Source of the DNA: Candidatus Poribacteria bacterium
GTDB lineage: Bacteria; Poribacteria; WGA-4E; WGA-3G
NCBI GenBank assembly: GCA_009845505.1
Contig: VXZL01000101.1
Span: 1 to 10,378, forward strand
Direction of reading: 5' to 3'
DNA length: 10,378 nucleotides
How positions within the stretch are numbered: position 1 is the stretch's first letter; every line of letters starts with the position of its first letter. Shown piece by piece: positions 1-6,395 of the stretch. The notes beneath the pieces were generated by a model. It saw only the letters and a list, made by a program, of their open reading frames with translations. It was not told where the DNA came from and searched no databases. Position numbers and translations under genes: made by a program.

Positions 1-45
1 GAGTGGGTTCGGTTAATGCGAGATAAACTTTTAGAAATGGTATAA
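1..45 (+). CDS. Possible C-terminal end of an upstream gene (partial)
   Basis: Frame 1 is open from the window edge to a TAA stop at 43-45 and encodes 14 residues, ending in RLMRDKLLEMV. The composition (W, R, L, K, E, M) suits the amphipathic helix that often ends a protein. It is too short to assign a family, and an open frame of this length can arise by chance. The following bases, 46-138, are AT-rich and show no convincing hairpin or gene. If real, this gene converges on the minus-strand acetyltransferase gene. Confidence 0.25.
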   Translation, partial: EWVRLMRDKLLEMV

Positions 46-138
46 CATCCACTTTTCTTTCCTTAATCTTTTTACGACCTCGCGACTTGAGATTGCCATA
101 TTCCAAATTAACTTATCGAAAAAATGCCAGAAAATGCC

Positions 139-1101
139 TTAATATCCATCCGTATACCAAAAAACGTGATGAGACTTCATGTCTTGCGTCAAAGGTTTAG
201 GTTGGTTGTGTAATAGATCGGGAATTGAATTGAATGCATCCGAAAGGACGGTTGACTGATTGATACGATACATCGTACTCCCGCGTTCTTCAATCGTTGA
301 TGCGTTAAAGCCATCGGCAATTGGGGCAGGATAGACAACCTCAAACGATTCTGTATCCATCTGTGCTATGACATTAGAAAGCATACTTTCAAAGAGTTCT
401 TTGCCTTTGTCTTTTTCAAAGGATGGCTCTGAAGCAATAAACTCCTCAACATTCAGTTCGTTGTCATCCTGGTAGAGGGAAATATAGCCTTCAATGTTCC
501 CATCGCGTTCGGCAATCCAAGCGTTCGGAGACTCCGTCCGCACCCACTCTGTCCAATAAGTCAATTCATCTCTGACAAAGGTCCCGTTAAATTTTCGTGC
601 GTATCCATCATAGAGTTCAGCAATCCATTTGACTTCAGCCTCATCATCGAAATTGACCCGGCGGACTTCCCATTTCGACCGTTTTTCAGCACTGAAAGGT
701 TGTCTCGCGTGATAGCGCGGCACTTTTTCCCATCCTTCAATCGAGTAGATGCGTTGGCTTCCGTGGAGCGAAGACATAGCAATCTCACGATCTTCCATGA
801 ATCTGATAGCGTCTTTAAGGAGCTGTGTAGCGAGTCCGCGTCGTTGATATTCTGGACGCGTGCTGACCTCTCCAATGCCACCGACAGTTATGGGTTCGCC
901 GTGCAAAAACATCTTCCGAAGAAAGACGCGAACTGTGCTGACAATAGTCCCCTTGTCGAGGGCAATTCGGATGCCTTCAGCGTCCCGCCACGGATCGTTG
1001 TGCCAGTGATTAGAAAAGTATTTGCGACCCCCTGTAAAGACAGATGTAACATGGTCCAACCACGTCTCTAATTCATCAGGATAAAGCGCACGAAATTCCA
1101 T
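139..1101 (-). CDS. GNAT family N-acetyltransferase (double GNAT-like, Eis-type layout)
   Basis: This 320-residue cytoplasmic enzyme is predicted to transfer an acetyl group from acetyl-CoA to an amine; the substrate is unknown. The N-terminal half (about residues 1-130) carries the GNAT acetyl-CoA site: a beta strand GGIGEVST (residues 74-81) followed by RPEYQRRGLATQLL (82-95), the Q/R-x-x-G-x-A/G pyrophosphate loop. A second motif, SIEGWEKV (120-127), resembles the YxxxGFE motif near the end of a GNAT domain. Residues 140-260 look like a second, degenerate GNAT-type fold (WIAERDGNIEGYISLY) without a clear acetyl-CoA loop, as in Eis-like proteins. At 320 residues it is longer than single-domain GNATs (about 150) and shorter than Eis (about 400). 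The ATG at 1099-1101 has only a weak GGAA upstream. The gene sits 107 bp after the NHL gene, beyond a probable terminator, so it may have its own promoter. Confidence 0.85.
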   Translation of the reverse strand: MEFRALYPDELETWLDHVTSVFTGGRKYFSNHWHNDPWRDAEGIRIALDKGTIVSTVRVFLRKMFLHGEPITVGGIGEVSTRPEYQRRGLATQLLKDAIRFMEDREIAMSSLHGSQRIYSIEGWEKVPRYHARQPFSAEKRSKWEVRRVNFDDEAEVKWIAELYDGYARKFNGTFVRDELTYWTEWVRTESPNAWIAERDGNIEGYISLYQDDNELNVEEFIASEPSFEKDKGKELFESMLSNVIAQMDTESFEVVYPAPIADGFNASTIEERGSTMYRINQSTVLSDAFNSIPDLLHNQPKPLTQDMKSHHVFWYTDGY

Positions 1102-1145
1102 TTTTTAATTATTCCTTGCGGTTCGATCAGCAGGATTGGTTAAAC

Positions 1146-1190
1146 AAAAATACCCGCCGTAGATCCGCCTGCGCCGATGTTGCAGGCTAC
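1146..1190 (-). terminator. Probable intrinsic terminator after the NHL gene
   Basis: On the minus strand a hairpin forms from GCCTGC (1187-1182) and GCAGGC (1172-1167) with a 9-nt loop. It is extended by GTAG (1190-1187) pairing with CTAC (1162-1159) across a bulge. It is followed by GGCGGG and then TATTTTTG (1151-1145). It starts about 20 bp past the NHL stop codon. The spacing between stem and T-run is longer than ideal and the bulge weakens it. It may also be a member of a dispersed intergenic repeat family of the host. Confidence 0.4.
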
Positions 1191-1208
1191 GATTCTGGTT
1201 TTATCCAT

Positions 1209-3224
1209 TTAAAACTTTATAGTTAGTTCACCGATAAACTGCCGGGCTTCGTTGCGACTTCCAAAGACTTCATAGAGGTCGCCAGAAACATCATAAAATC
1301 GGCGGACAAAATTCCGACTCGTTTCGGCAGGATTCAAATCCGCATACCGCAGCCATAGGTTTCCGCGTGACCATATATCCCAATTCAGTTCAATCACTGT
1401 AGAACTTGCATCGCCAGTGTCCTCTCTGTGCTGTCTATTGAGTTCAGGAAAGAGTGCGTCCTGTGTCAAGTCAGACGTACCGTCAATACGTCCAACAGAC
1501 AGATTTAGTTCCTTATAGCGATACGGATTTGGGTTGGTGATAAACTTCAGATTCGCTGCGAATGCGTTTTCTAATGCCTGTGTCTCGAAATCGTAACTGT
1601 CCTCTACCTTCGCAGGCGTGACATAGCGTTCATCTTGCTCGCCATAGGTGAGTTCATCAAGGAAGGTCAGCTGCCACCGTTCAGAGAGGCTGTACGTCCA
1701 TCCAAACATATTTTTCAGTTCTAATTGGCTGAGTTCATCTTGGACATCTGTTGAAAAGTCGATATCTTCGTAGTCTTCCAAATAATTGTTGTTTAGGATT
1801 GCAGCGCGAGTGGTGTAAAACCCGTTCATGTGGGAAGGTCTTACAGTAAAGCCTGTAACCGAATATTGCGCAATCGTAAAATCACTATCATCTCGCAAAT
1901 AGAGATACCCAGAGCCGTCAAGGTCTAAGAAGGTCTGATCGTGTTTTTCTTCGCTGAGTTGATCGGTTTCGTAGATGATGCGTCCCAAGTACCGTCCATT
2001 GCTATCGAACTTCTGTATACGTGAGATGACGTTATGGAAGAGCGTAAGGCGGATGTCCGTCCGCTTGAGTTTTTCAGCGAGTTCTGCCTTGCCTTCATCA
2101 TCCGTTTCGTCAGCATAGTAACGATTATATTCTGCCTCTTCCAATAATCGCACGCGTCGGTTCAAGGCATCAGCATCGGCAGCAGCCGCGGGACGCTGGG
2201 CAAATGGCCCGTATTGTGAACGAGTCGCGTTCGCAATTGTGTCGGCGAGTTCGGCTTGCCCTGGTGTCATCTCCGTCAACTGCGTCAATGTCGGCGAGAG
2301 CGCGATGATCTCCGGCAGCCCGCCTATTTTCCTACGAAATCGACTCGCATCCTTAACTAAAATCTCACCCGTAGGCAGCGTGACGAGTGCCATCGGTTTC
2401 GTGAATTCCCCGTTTCCACGACCTTTTCTGCCAAAACTACCGACGAATTTGCCCGCTGCATCAAATTTCACAATCCGATGGTTCCCAGTATCTGCGATGA
2501 GGACATTTCCGCGTGCGTCAATCGCGATGTCTGAAGCATCCATATCGAATTCGCCGTCCCCCGAACCGTACCTACCGAAAGCAAGCAGGTTCTCTCCATC
2601 AGCATCAAACTTGTGGATACGTCCGCGTTCTGCGTCCAAAATATAGAGTTCATTTTCGGCATTGAGGGCAACACGAAGGGCTCTGTTATAACCTTTAGGT
2701 TGAATCGCGAAAGCAGTTTTCCCATCTTCGTCAATGATGAGGCTTACCGGTAGGACGACTTTTGGACGGACATCCACCGGATCAACAAAGTAAGTGTCTA
2801 ACAACTCACCTGTTGCGCTGAATTTATGGACACACGGCGCGAACATATAGACTTTCGGATCCGTGCTTTCAGCGATGTGATGCACAGTCTCATCGGCAAC
2901 GTAGATGTTCCCGGTGTTATCCACAGCGAGATGTCCGGGTTTCCGCAAAATATTGTCGGGAGACGTAGGAACTTCCGGGAATTGAAGCAAAAATTCTCCG
3001 GTCGCTGATAACTTTTGGATAAGCCGATTCTCTGCATCGCTGACGTAAATGTGTTGTCGGTCAAAGGCGAGATGAATATCCTTGCTGAACCGTCCTTGTG
3101 TTGTTCCTTTACCGGCGAATTCGCGTTCTAATTGGATAAAGTCTACGGGAAAAGCCAGATTCAATCCGAGGTATAGCAAACAGAGGATGGATAAAAATGG
3201 TAAGATAACAAGGCATCTTTTCAT
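1209..3224 (-). CDS. Exported NHL-repeat beta-propeller protein with a barrel-like C-terminus
   Basis: This 671-residue protein starts with a signal peptide or signal anchor (MKR, then a hydrophobic run at residues 4-25), so it acts outside the inner membrane. Residues 35-310 hold NHL-type repeats. Recurrent blades are KLSATGEF (71-78), NIYVADE (106-112), HKFSATGE (133-140), ELYILDAERGRIHKFDADG (192-210), NVLIADTGNHRIVKFDAAG (240-258) and GEILVKD (286-292), plus a late blade RIQKFDSNGRYLG (402-414). An Ala/Glu-rich helical insert (about 310-395) interrupts the propeller. Residues 500-671 are different: alternating hydrophobic/polar strands (LNLSVGR, ELNWDI, LWLRYADL) ending in IGELTIKF, with a terminal Phe as in outer-membrane beta-barrel strands. 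NHL propellers usually bind protein, RNA or sugar ligands; the ligand here is unknown. The ATG at 3222-3224 lies 43 bp after the coiled-coil gene, suggesting co-transcription. No strong Shine-Dalgarno sequence is seen. Confidence 0.8.
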   Translation of the reverse strand: MKRCLVILPFLSILCLLYLGLNLAFPVDFIQLEREFAGKGTTQGRFSKDIHLAFDRQHIYVSDAENRLIQKLSATGEFLLQFPEVPTSPDNILRKPGHLAVDNTGNIYVADETVHHIAESTDPKVYMFAPCVHKFSATGELLDTYFVDPVDVRPKVVLPVSLIIDEDGKTAFAIQPKGYNRALRVALNAENELYILDAERGRIHKFDADGENLLAFGRYGSGDGEFDMDASDIAIDARGNVLIADTGNHRIVKFDAAGKFVGSFGRKGRGNGEFTKPMALVTLPTGEILVKDASRFRRKIGGLPEIIALSPTLTQLTEMTPGQAELADTIANATRSQYGPFAQRPAAAADADALNRRVRLLEEAEYNRYYADETDDEGKAELAEKLKRTDIRLTLFHNVISRIQKFDSNGRYLGRIIYETDQLSEEKHDQTFLDLDGSGYLYLRDDSDFTIAQYSVTGFTVRPSHMNGFYTTRAAILNNNYLEDYEDIDFSTDVQDELSQLELKNMFGWTYSLSERWQLTFLDELTYGEQDERYVTPAKVEDSYDFETQALENAFAANLKFITNPNPYRYKELNLSVGRIDGTSDLTQDALFPELNRQHREDTGDASSTVIELNWDIWSRGNLWLRYADLNPAETSRNFVRRFYDVSGDLYEVFGSRNEARQFIGELTIKF

Positions 3225-3244
3225 AATTTTTTTTGACTTCCAAA

Positions 3245-3265
3245 GCCTCTTGAATGGATAGAGGC
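3245..3265 (-). other. Small hairpin between the coiled-coil and NHL genes
   Basis: GCCTCT (3245-3250) can pair with AGAGGC (3260-3265) around a 9-nt loop. The hairpin lies just after the coiled-coil stop codon and 20 bp before the NHL start. No T-run follows on the minus strand, so it does not look like a terminator. It could protect or stabilise the upstream mRNA segment or affect NHL translation. It may also be chance. Confidence 0.3.
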
Positions 3266-3267
3266 CG

Positions 3268-3690
3268 TTAGGGATTTACAATCTGCTGTTTTAACGTTTC
3301 TATTTCGCGAGAGAGTTCTTCAATTCGTTTCTCTTGTTCACTATCTTTCCGACTACGCCATGCCACGATGATTTGTGGGATACCCAAGACAACTGCAATT
3401 ACGGCCAGTAACCAAGTCATCATTTTCTCAATACCGTTCACCCGGCCATTGAGCGATGCAACGTTCTCTTTCACGGCTGTGATTTCGGTTTTCATGGACG
3501 CGATTTCGGTTTTCATGGCTGTGATTTCGGTTTTTATAGAACCGATTTCGACTTTTAGCGGCGCGATTTCATCTGCTATCTCTTCTTTGATAATCGAGCG
3601 AATCTTATCAAGGTCTTCAACTGTTAACTCAGCGGAAGCAGGGAAAGCTATTGCCGAAAAGACTATTGCCAACAGTAAAACTGTTTTCAT
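3268..3690 (-). CDS. Exported coiled-coil protein with one membrane span
   Basis: This is a 140-residue protein of no family I can name. Residues 1-20 form a signal peptide ending in FPASA, with likely cleavage before Glu21. Residues 26-90 form a regular coiled coil with 7-residue repeats (IKTEITA, MKTEIAS, MKTEITA, VKENVAS). Residues 91-111 are a transmembrane helix (LLAVIAVVLGIPQIIVAW), followed by a charged RSRKDSEQEKR stretch and a second short coiled coil (120-136). This places a trimeric or dimeric stalk outside the inner membrane and a short cytoplasmic tail inside. The layout loosely recalls phage XhlA-like coiled-coil/TM proteins, but those lack a signal peptide. The start is well supported: GGAGG at 3702-3698 is 7 nt before the ATG. 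It is the first gene of a probable two-gene unit with the NHL protein, driven by the promoter at 3746-3774. Confidence 0.75.
   Translation of the reverse strand: MKTVLLLAIVFSAIAFPASAELTVEDLDKIRSIIKEEIADEIAPLKVEIGSIKTEITAMKTEIASMKTEITAVKENVASLNGRVNGIEKMMTWLLAVIAVVLGIPQIIVAWRSRKDSEQEKRIEELSREIETLKQQIVNP
3481..3570 (-). repeat. Five-copy 21-bp tandem repeat inside the coiled-coil gene
   Basis: The plus-strand sequence GATTTC recurs at 3481, 3502, 3523, 3544 and 3565, an exact 21-bp period. The first three units are nearly identical (GATTTCGGTTTTCATGG with G/A-C-G or C-T-G-T endings). Each unit encodes three heptad positions (7 residues, M/I-K-T-E-I-x-x), so the DNA repeat is the coiled coil itself. 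Copy number may vary between strains because expansion by one unit keeps both reading frame and heptad phase. Confidence 0.8.
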
Positions 3691-3745
3691 TGATGTGCCT
3701 CCGGGCTTTGTATTTAACGTGAGAAAATTGCGTAGAACTTAGTAT

Positions 3746-3774
3746 ATGATACGCGATGTTCATCTCAGTGTCAA
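3746..3774 (-). promoter_or_regulatory. Sigma-70 promoter for the coiled-coil/NHL unit
   Basis: On the minus strand a perfect -35 TTGACA (3774-3769) is followed by a 17-bp spacer and -10 TATCAT (3751-3746, 5/6 to consensus). Transcription should start near 3739, giving a leader of about 50 nt with GGAGG 7 nt before the ATG at 3690. This is one of the strongest promoter matches in the window. Confidence 0.7.
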
Positions 3775-3786
3775 GGCAAAACGTTT

Positions 3787-3914
3787 CTAACTGCTGATGG
3801 CTAATGGCTGTTGGTCTATGGCTTATAGCAATTAGCAATTAGTGATTAGCAAAGAGGGGTCCTGTTACTGAATCCCTTCTTTGCTATCCGCTATCTACTA
3901 ATCGCTATTGGCTA
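3787..3914. repeat. Intergenic heptamer repeat block, two inverted arms
   Basis: Bases 3787-3856 divide into ten consecutive 7-mers such as CTGATGG, CTAATGG, CTGTTGG, CTTATAG, CAATTAG, CAATTAG, TGATTAG. Bases 3880-3914 divide into five 7-mers of the form NNNNCTA (TTTGCTA, TCCGCTA, TCTACTA, ATCGCTA, TTGGCTA), which is the inverted orientation. The arms meet in a hairpin: TAGCAAAGAGGG (3848-3859 region) against CCCTTCTTTGCTA (3874-3886). The right arm ends exactly on the TAG stop of the DUF6785 gene (CTA, 3912-3914). Heptamer repeats of this sort resemble the STRR-type intergenic repeats known from cyanobacteria. The inner hairpin may also help end DUF6785 transcription, but it has no T-run. 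Confidence 0.7.
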
Positions 3915-5828
3915 ATCCGGCAAAATACGATATCCTGTGCTGATCCCCGTAACCATTCCGATGATTGCCCAGAGGCCAGCGCACGTCATCTCTCCGATGA
4001 CGAGTCCGAGGAAGACCGGTCTCGCGCTCCGATACGCTTTCAGTCCACCGTATTTCACAATACTAAACTTCAGACCCCAACCCAAAAATATTGAGAACCA
4101 AAGTTTAAACGTCGCCCAGGAACTCAGCATTGTATAACCGAGTGGATGTAGGGGCCACCACACAAAAGTCTGGCGCATCCACATTAAAAAGACTGTGAAA
4201 CCGCTGCCGACCAGTATAAATGTAGTGTTTGTCCAGTTCGTGCTCGTCTTCGGACTTGTAAGTAAGCCTTCAAGTTGTCGCATGAACCAACTACCTCCGG
4301 TATAAGGCGCGCCGTGTGCGTAGCTAATCTTGATTGCCGAGTAATAGGAGACAGCAAGTCCAATCACCATCGCAACCGCCATCGCAAGGAGCAGCTGCCG
4401 CCGTTTGACGCGGGCATCGTCTGCCGCTTTCAATCCGTTCATGATGTTAGGCATCATAAACTCACGGAGATCCAGCGTCATACAGACCGGATGCATCATC
4501 ATTGAGGTCACCGTAGACGGATGGATTTTTGAAGTGCCGAGCGTCGTGAGGAAGAAACTCTGTGGTGAAAATGACGGATTAATGAACGGAATACCCCCGT
4601 TAATCACCTGCCACGTCAGCACGACATACATTGCAAGCAGAAACAGTACGAAACCGAGCGCGAATAAGATGGACATACCCATCAAATGATTGAAGAACAC
4701 GAGGACAGAGATACCGCCAAGCAACCCGAAGATTGTAACGCTATGCGGGAGTGCTTCATCGGACGGGCGGAACTGGAGCATATTTTTAATGTGGTGCCGC
4801 ATCTTCCAGAGCGCAATAGCGATAAACGCCAGGCACGCACCCGCCTCTTGTGCCGCACTGAATGACTTACCCGTCCACTGAACCCCGGGGCCCGAAGTGA
4901 GTTGGAACCCCATCATTACACCCAAGAGGCATTGCAGCTTGTAAAAGATGAAGAAGAACCAGATGCTAAACGACACCTCCAGCGTCAAAAGGTAGCTAAA
5001 CCCGACCATCGACCAAAAAATAACAATCTGGAATGGACGGAGGGCATTCCAAGGACGTTCGACGAGATACGGATTGAGCCAAAAATCGCGTGGGATATGT
5101 GGCATGGCAGGAAAGAACGTATGTAAACCGTTCATTGTGTGCAAGAAGACTGGAAACGCAAATCCGAACCAGAGCGCGCTATTCTTGAAAAGTGGGCCGA
5201 GGCTTCCCTCGCCTTGTGCTGCCATTTCTACTGGCAACTTAACCAGCGGAAACGCACAACGTTCGTACTCTACCCACTGCTTACGGAGTAGTACGGAGAG
5301 ACAGATCATCACGAAATAGGCAACGAGAACGTAGGCACTCCACGTTAGGATCGGGGTTATCCATGCACCCCACGGCACGGATTCACCTGCGAACAGCCCT
5401 TCAAAGAAGGAACGTGCTGCAGTTTCATCTTGCACAACTCGCCAGTGTGGAATATAGTGGTGAAATAAGGATTCCCAGTCGTTTTCCGGGGTTGCAAGGT
5501 ACTGATACGCCACCATCGGGCTGAGCGCATAACGCATCATCCCTGAAGACGGAATACCTGCTGGCGCGAGCATAATACACCAGATTGTGACGAGTTCGCC
5601 GGGTGAAAAAGCCGAGGTCGGATGGACCCGTTTCAGGAAGACGTTGATGCCTAACACGAAAATTGTTAGGACAAAGAAGGGAGCGACAGGAAAGTGGCCA
5701 CCGGCAAGGAAGATGTTACGGATAACGTAATCGTTATAGGGCGCGAGGAGGCATTCGGTAGTAGCACACACCAAACCGATGAGCACTGCGCGCCATGTCA
5801 AACTATCCGGTGTTTTTTGTTGAATCAA
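3912..5828 (-). CDS. DUF6785/DUF6784-type multi-pass membrane protein
   Basis: This 638-residue integral inner-membrane protein has about 12-14 hydrophobic spans, for example at residues 13-29, 49-65, 78-92, 159-182, 216-232, 266-297, 330-341, 365-405, 479-495, 536-550, 570-588 and 604-628. The N-terminal motifs (CLLAPYNDYVIRN at 26-38, SPGELVTIW at 75-83, ARS-FF around 138-142) and the C-terminal motif QTFVWWPLHPLGYTM (553-567) plus KYGGLKAYRSARPVFLGL (592-609) match my memory of the DUF6785 and DUF6784 families, common in Poribacteria, Planctomycetes and Verrucomicrobia. Their function is unknown; an oligopeptide-transporter-like fold has been suggested by general layout, which I cannot test here. 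The start is TTG (5828-5826): an in-frame TAA lies three codons upstream and no ATG or GTG is nearby. GAGG lies 12 nt upstream, a long but usable spacing. It is transcribed alone, divergent from the nucleotidyltransferase gene. Confidence 0.8.
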   Translation of the reverse strand: MIQQKTPDSLTWRAVLIGLVCATTECLLAPYNDYVIRNIFLAGGHFPVAPFFVLTIFVLGINVFLKRVHPTSAFSPGELVTIWCIMLAPAGIPSSGMMRYALSPMVAYQYLATPENDWESLFHHYIPHWRVVQDETAARSFFEGLFAGESVPWGAWITPILTWSAYVLVAYFVMICLSVLLRKQWVEYERCAFPLVKLPVEMAAQGEGSLGPLFKNSALWFGFAFPVFLHTMNGLHTFFPAMPHIPRDFWLNPYLVERPWNALRPFQIVIFWSMVGFSYLLTLEVSFSIWFFFIFYKLQCLLGVMMGFQLTSGPGVQWTGKSFSAAQEAGACLAFIAIALWKMRHHIKNMLQFRPSDEALPHSVTIFGLLGGISVLVFFNHLMGMSILFALGFVLFLLAMYVVLTWQVINGGIPFINPSFSPQSFFLTTLGTSKIHPSTVTSMMMHPVCMTLDLREFMMPNIMNGLKAADDARVKRRQLLLAMAVAMVIGLAVSYYSAIKISYAHGAPYTGGSWFMRQLEGLLTSPKTSTNWTNTTFILVGSGFTVFLMWMRQTFVWWPLHPLGYTMLSSWATFKLWFSIFLGWGLKFSIVKYGGLKAYRSARPVFLGLVIGEMTCAGLWAIIGMVTGISTGYRILPD

Positions 5829-5874
5829 GCGTTTTTACCGCCTCACTTCTTTTTTTTATTTTTCCAGTGGTGTT

Positions 5875-5883
5875 AGTATATCA
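5875..5883 (-). promoter_or_regulatory. Extended -10 promoter for the DUF6785 gene
   Basis: The minus strand reads TGATATACT (5883-5875): an extended TGN element joined to a -10 TATACT (5/6). No good -35 is present at the expected distance, as is usual for extended -10 promoters. Transcription would start near 5868, giving a 40-nt leader before the TTG start codon. Confidence 0.5.
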
Positions 5884-5907
5884 CGTTCTCAAAATATTTA
5901 CACACCC

Positions 5908-5936
5908 TTGACAAATTTTTTCAGATGTGTTTAAAT
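5908..5936 (+). promoter_or_regulatory. Sigma-70 promoter for the nucleotidyltransferase gene
   Basis: A perfect -35 TTGACA (5908-5913), a 17-bp spacer and -10 TTAAAT (5931-5936, 4/6) precede the gene. The start of transcription would be near 5943, downstream of the ATG at 5927, which rules that ATG out as the normal start and favours the one at 5960. Confidence 0.55.
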
Positions 5937-5948
5937 ATACTTTCAATC

Positions 5949-5954
5949 AGGAGG
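5949..5954 (+). promoter_or_regulatory. Ribosome binding site that fixes the nucleotidyltransferase start
   Basis: A full AGGAGG sits 5 nt before the ATG at 5960. The alternative in-frame ATG at 5927 has no such site and lies inside the promoter, so 5960 is preferred. Confidence 0.75.
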
Positions 5955-5959
5955 AACAG

Positions 5960-6208
5960 ATGATTACTCGAGAAGAGATTCAGACGATGGCTGATGACAT
6001 CGTGCGCGAATTTGAACCGCTGCAAGTAATCCTTTTCGGCTCTTATGCCTATGGCGCGCCGACAGCAGACTCAGACGTGGATCTGCTCGTGGTGATGGAT
6101 ATTCCGACCCCCCACTTTATATCAGTTAAGTGTTTGGCTTCATGCGTCCATCGAAGCATTAAACGGAAATTCCAATTCGGGGTTTTCTGTTTTGATTTTA
6201 ACCTTTAA
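5960..6208 (+). CDS. Truncated MNT-type nucleotidyltransferase
   Basis: This 82-residue product belongs to the minimal nucleotidyltransferase (MNT) branch of the Pol-beta superfamily. These enzymes transfer a nucleotide or AMP and often act as the antitoxin half of HEPN/MNT pairs. The core motif is clear: LFGSYAYGAPTADSDVDLLV, with Gly27-Ser28 and the metal-binding Asp39 and Asp41. Family members normally continue for another 30-60 residues and supply a third catalytic acid. Here the similarity stops after VVMDIPTP (44-51), and the last 30 residues (SVKCLASCVHRSIKRKFQFG) do not look like the family. The break falls at a run of six C (about 6107-6112), and no other frame restores a recognisable ending, so this looks like a deletion or replacement rather than a simple frameshift. 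No HEPN partner is adjacent. It is probably a remnant, though its promoter and RBS remain intact. A terminator follows at 6220. Confidence 0.6.
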   Translation: MITREEIQTMADDIVREFEPLQVILFGSYAYGAPTADSDVDLLVVMDIPTPHFISVKCLASCVHRSIKRKFQFGVFCFDFNL

Positions 6209-6219
6209 TCTATCTTTGT

Positions 6220-6267
6220 GCCCGCAAGTAGCCTGTCTGAGACAGGTGTGCTGCGGGCTATTTTTTT
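6220..6267 (+). terminator. Intrinsic terminator after the nucleotidyltransferase gene
   Basis: A nested hairpin has outer arms GCCCGCA (6220-6226) and TGCGGGC (6252-6258) and inner arms CCTGTC (6232-6237) and GACAGG (6241-6246). It is followed by TA and a run of seven T (6261-6267). It lies 12 bp past the stop codon, the expected place for a terminator. Confidence 0.7.
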
Positions 6268-6307
6268 GTTTGAGCAGATATTGTTGTTTGTCTCTCGGTA
6301 ATAAACA

Positions 6308-6395
6308 GGCAATGAATTGCCCTACTACAAACAGGATCACCTATAAACTCAATATTGAATGTGAGGGTAGGTTCGTAGTAGTGCGATTTATCGCA
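6308..6395. repeat. Two inverted copies of a modular 25-nt hairpin element
   Basis: Copy one is on the minus strand: head GTTTGTAGTAG (6332-6322), then the 14-nt palindrome GGCAATTCATTGCC (6321-6308). Copy two is on the plus strand: head GTTCGTAGTAG (6371-6381), then the palindrome TGCGATTTATCGCA (6382-6395). The heads match at 10 of 11 bases. The palindromes differ at two base pairs, but both changes are compensated (G-C to T-A and A-T to G-C), so pairing is kept. The element lies between the nucleotidyltransferase terminator and the next gene. Confidence 0.65.

Noticed and set aside
3481..3570. Five regular 21-bp repeats considered as a CRISPR array
   Set aside because: The repeats are contiguous with no spacers and encode heptads of a coiled coil.
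3368..3742. Plus-strand 124-residue open frame opposite the coiled-coil gene
   Set aside because: It is the antisense of the repeat-bearing coiled-coil gene, which itself has a promoter, RBS and signal peptide.
5927..5959. Longer start for the nucleotidyltransferase at ATG 5927
   Set aside because: That ATG lies within the promoter spacer, upstream of the predicted transcription start, and lacks an RBS; AGGAGG precedes the ATG at 5960.
6104..6208. Simple frameshift at the six-C run as the cause of the shortened nucleotidyltransferase
   Set aside because: Reading the other two frames after the run gives either an early stop or a sequence (LYQLSVWLHASIEALNG...) with no resemblance to the missing part of the fold.
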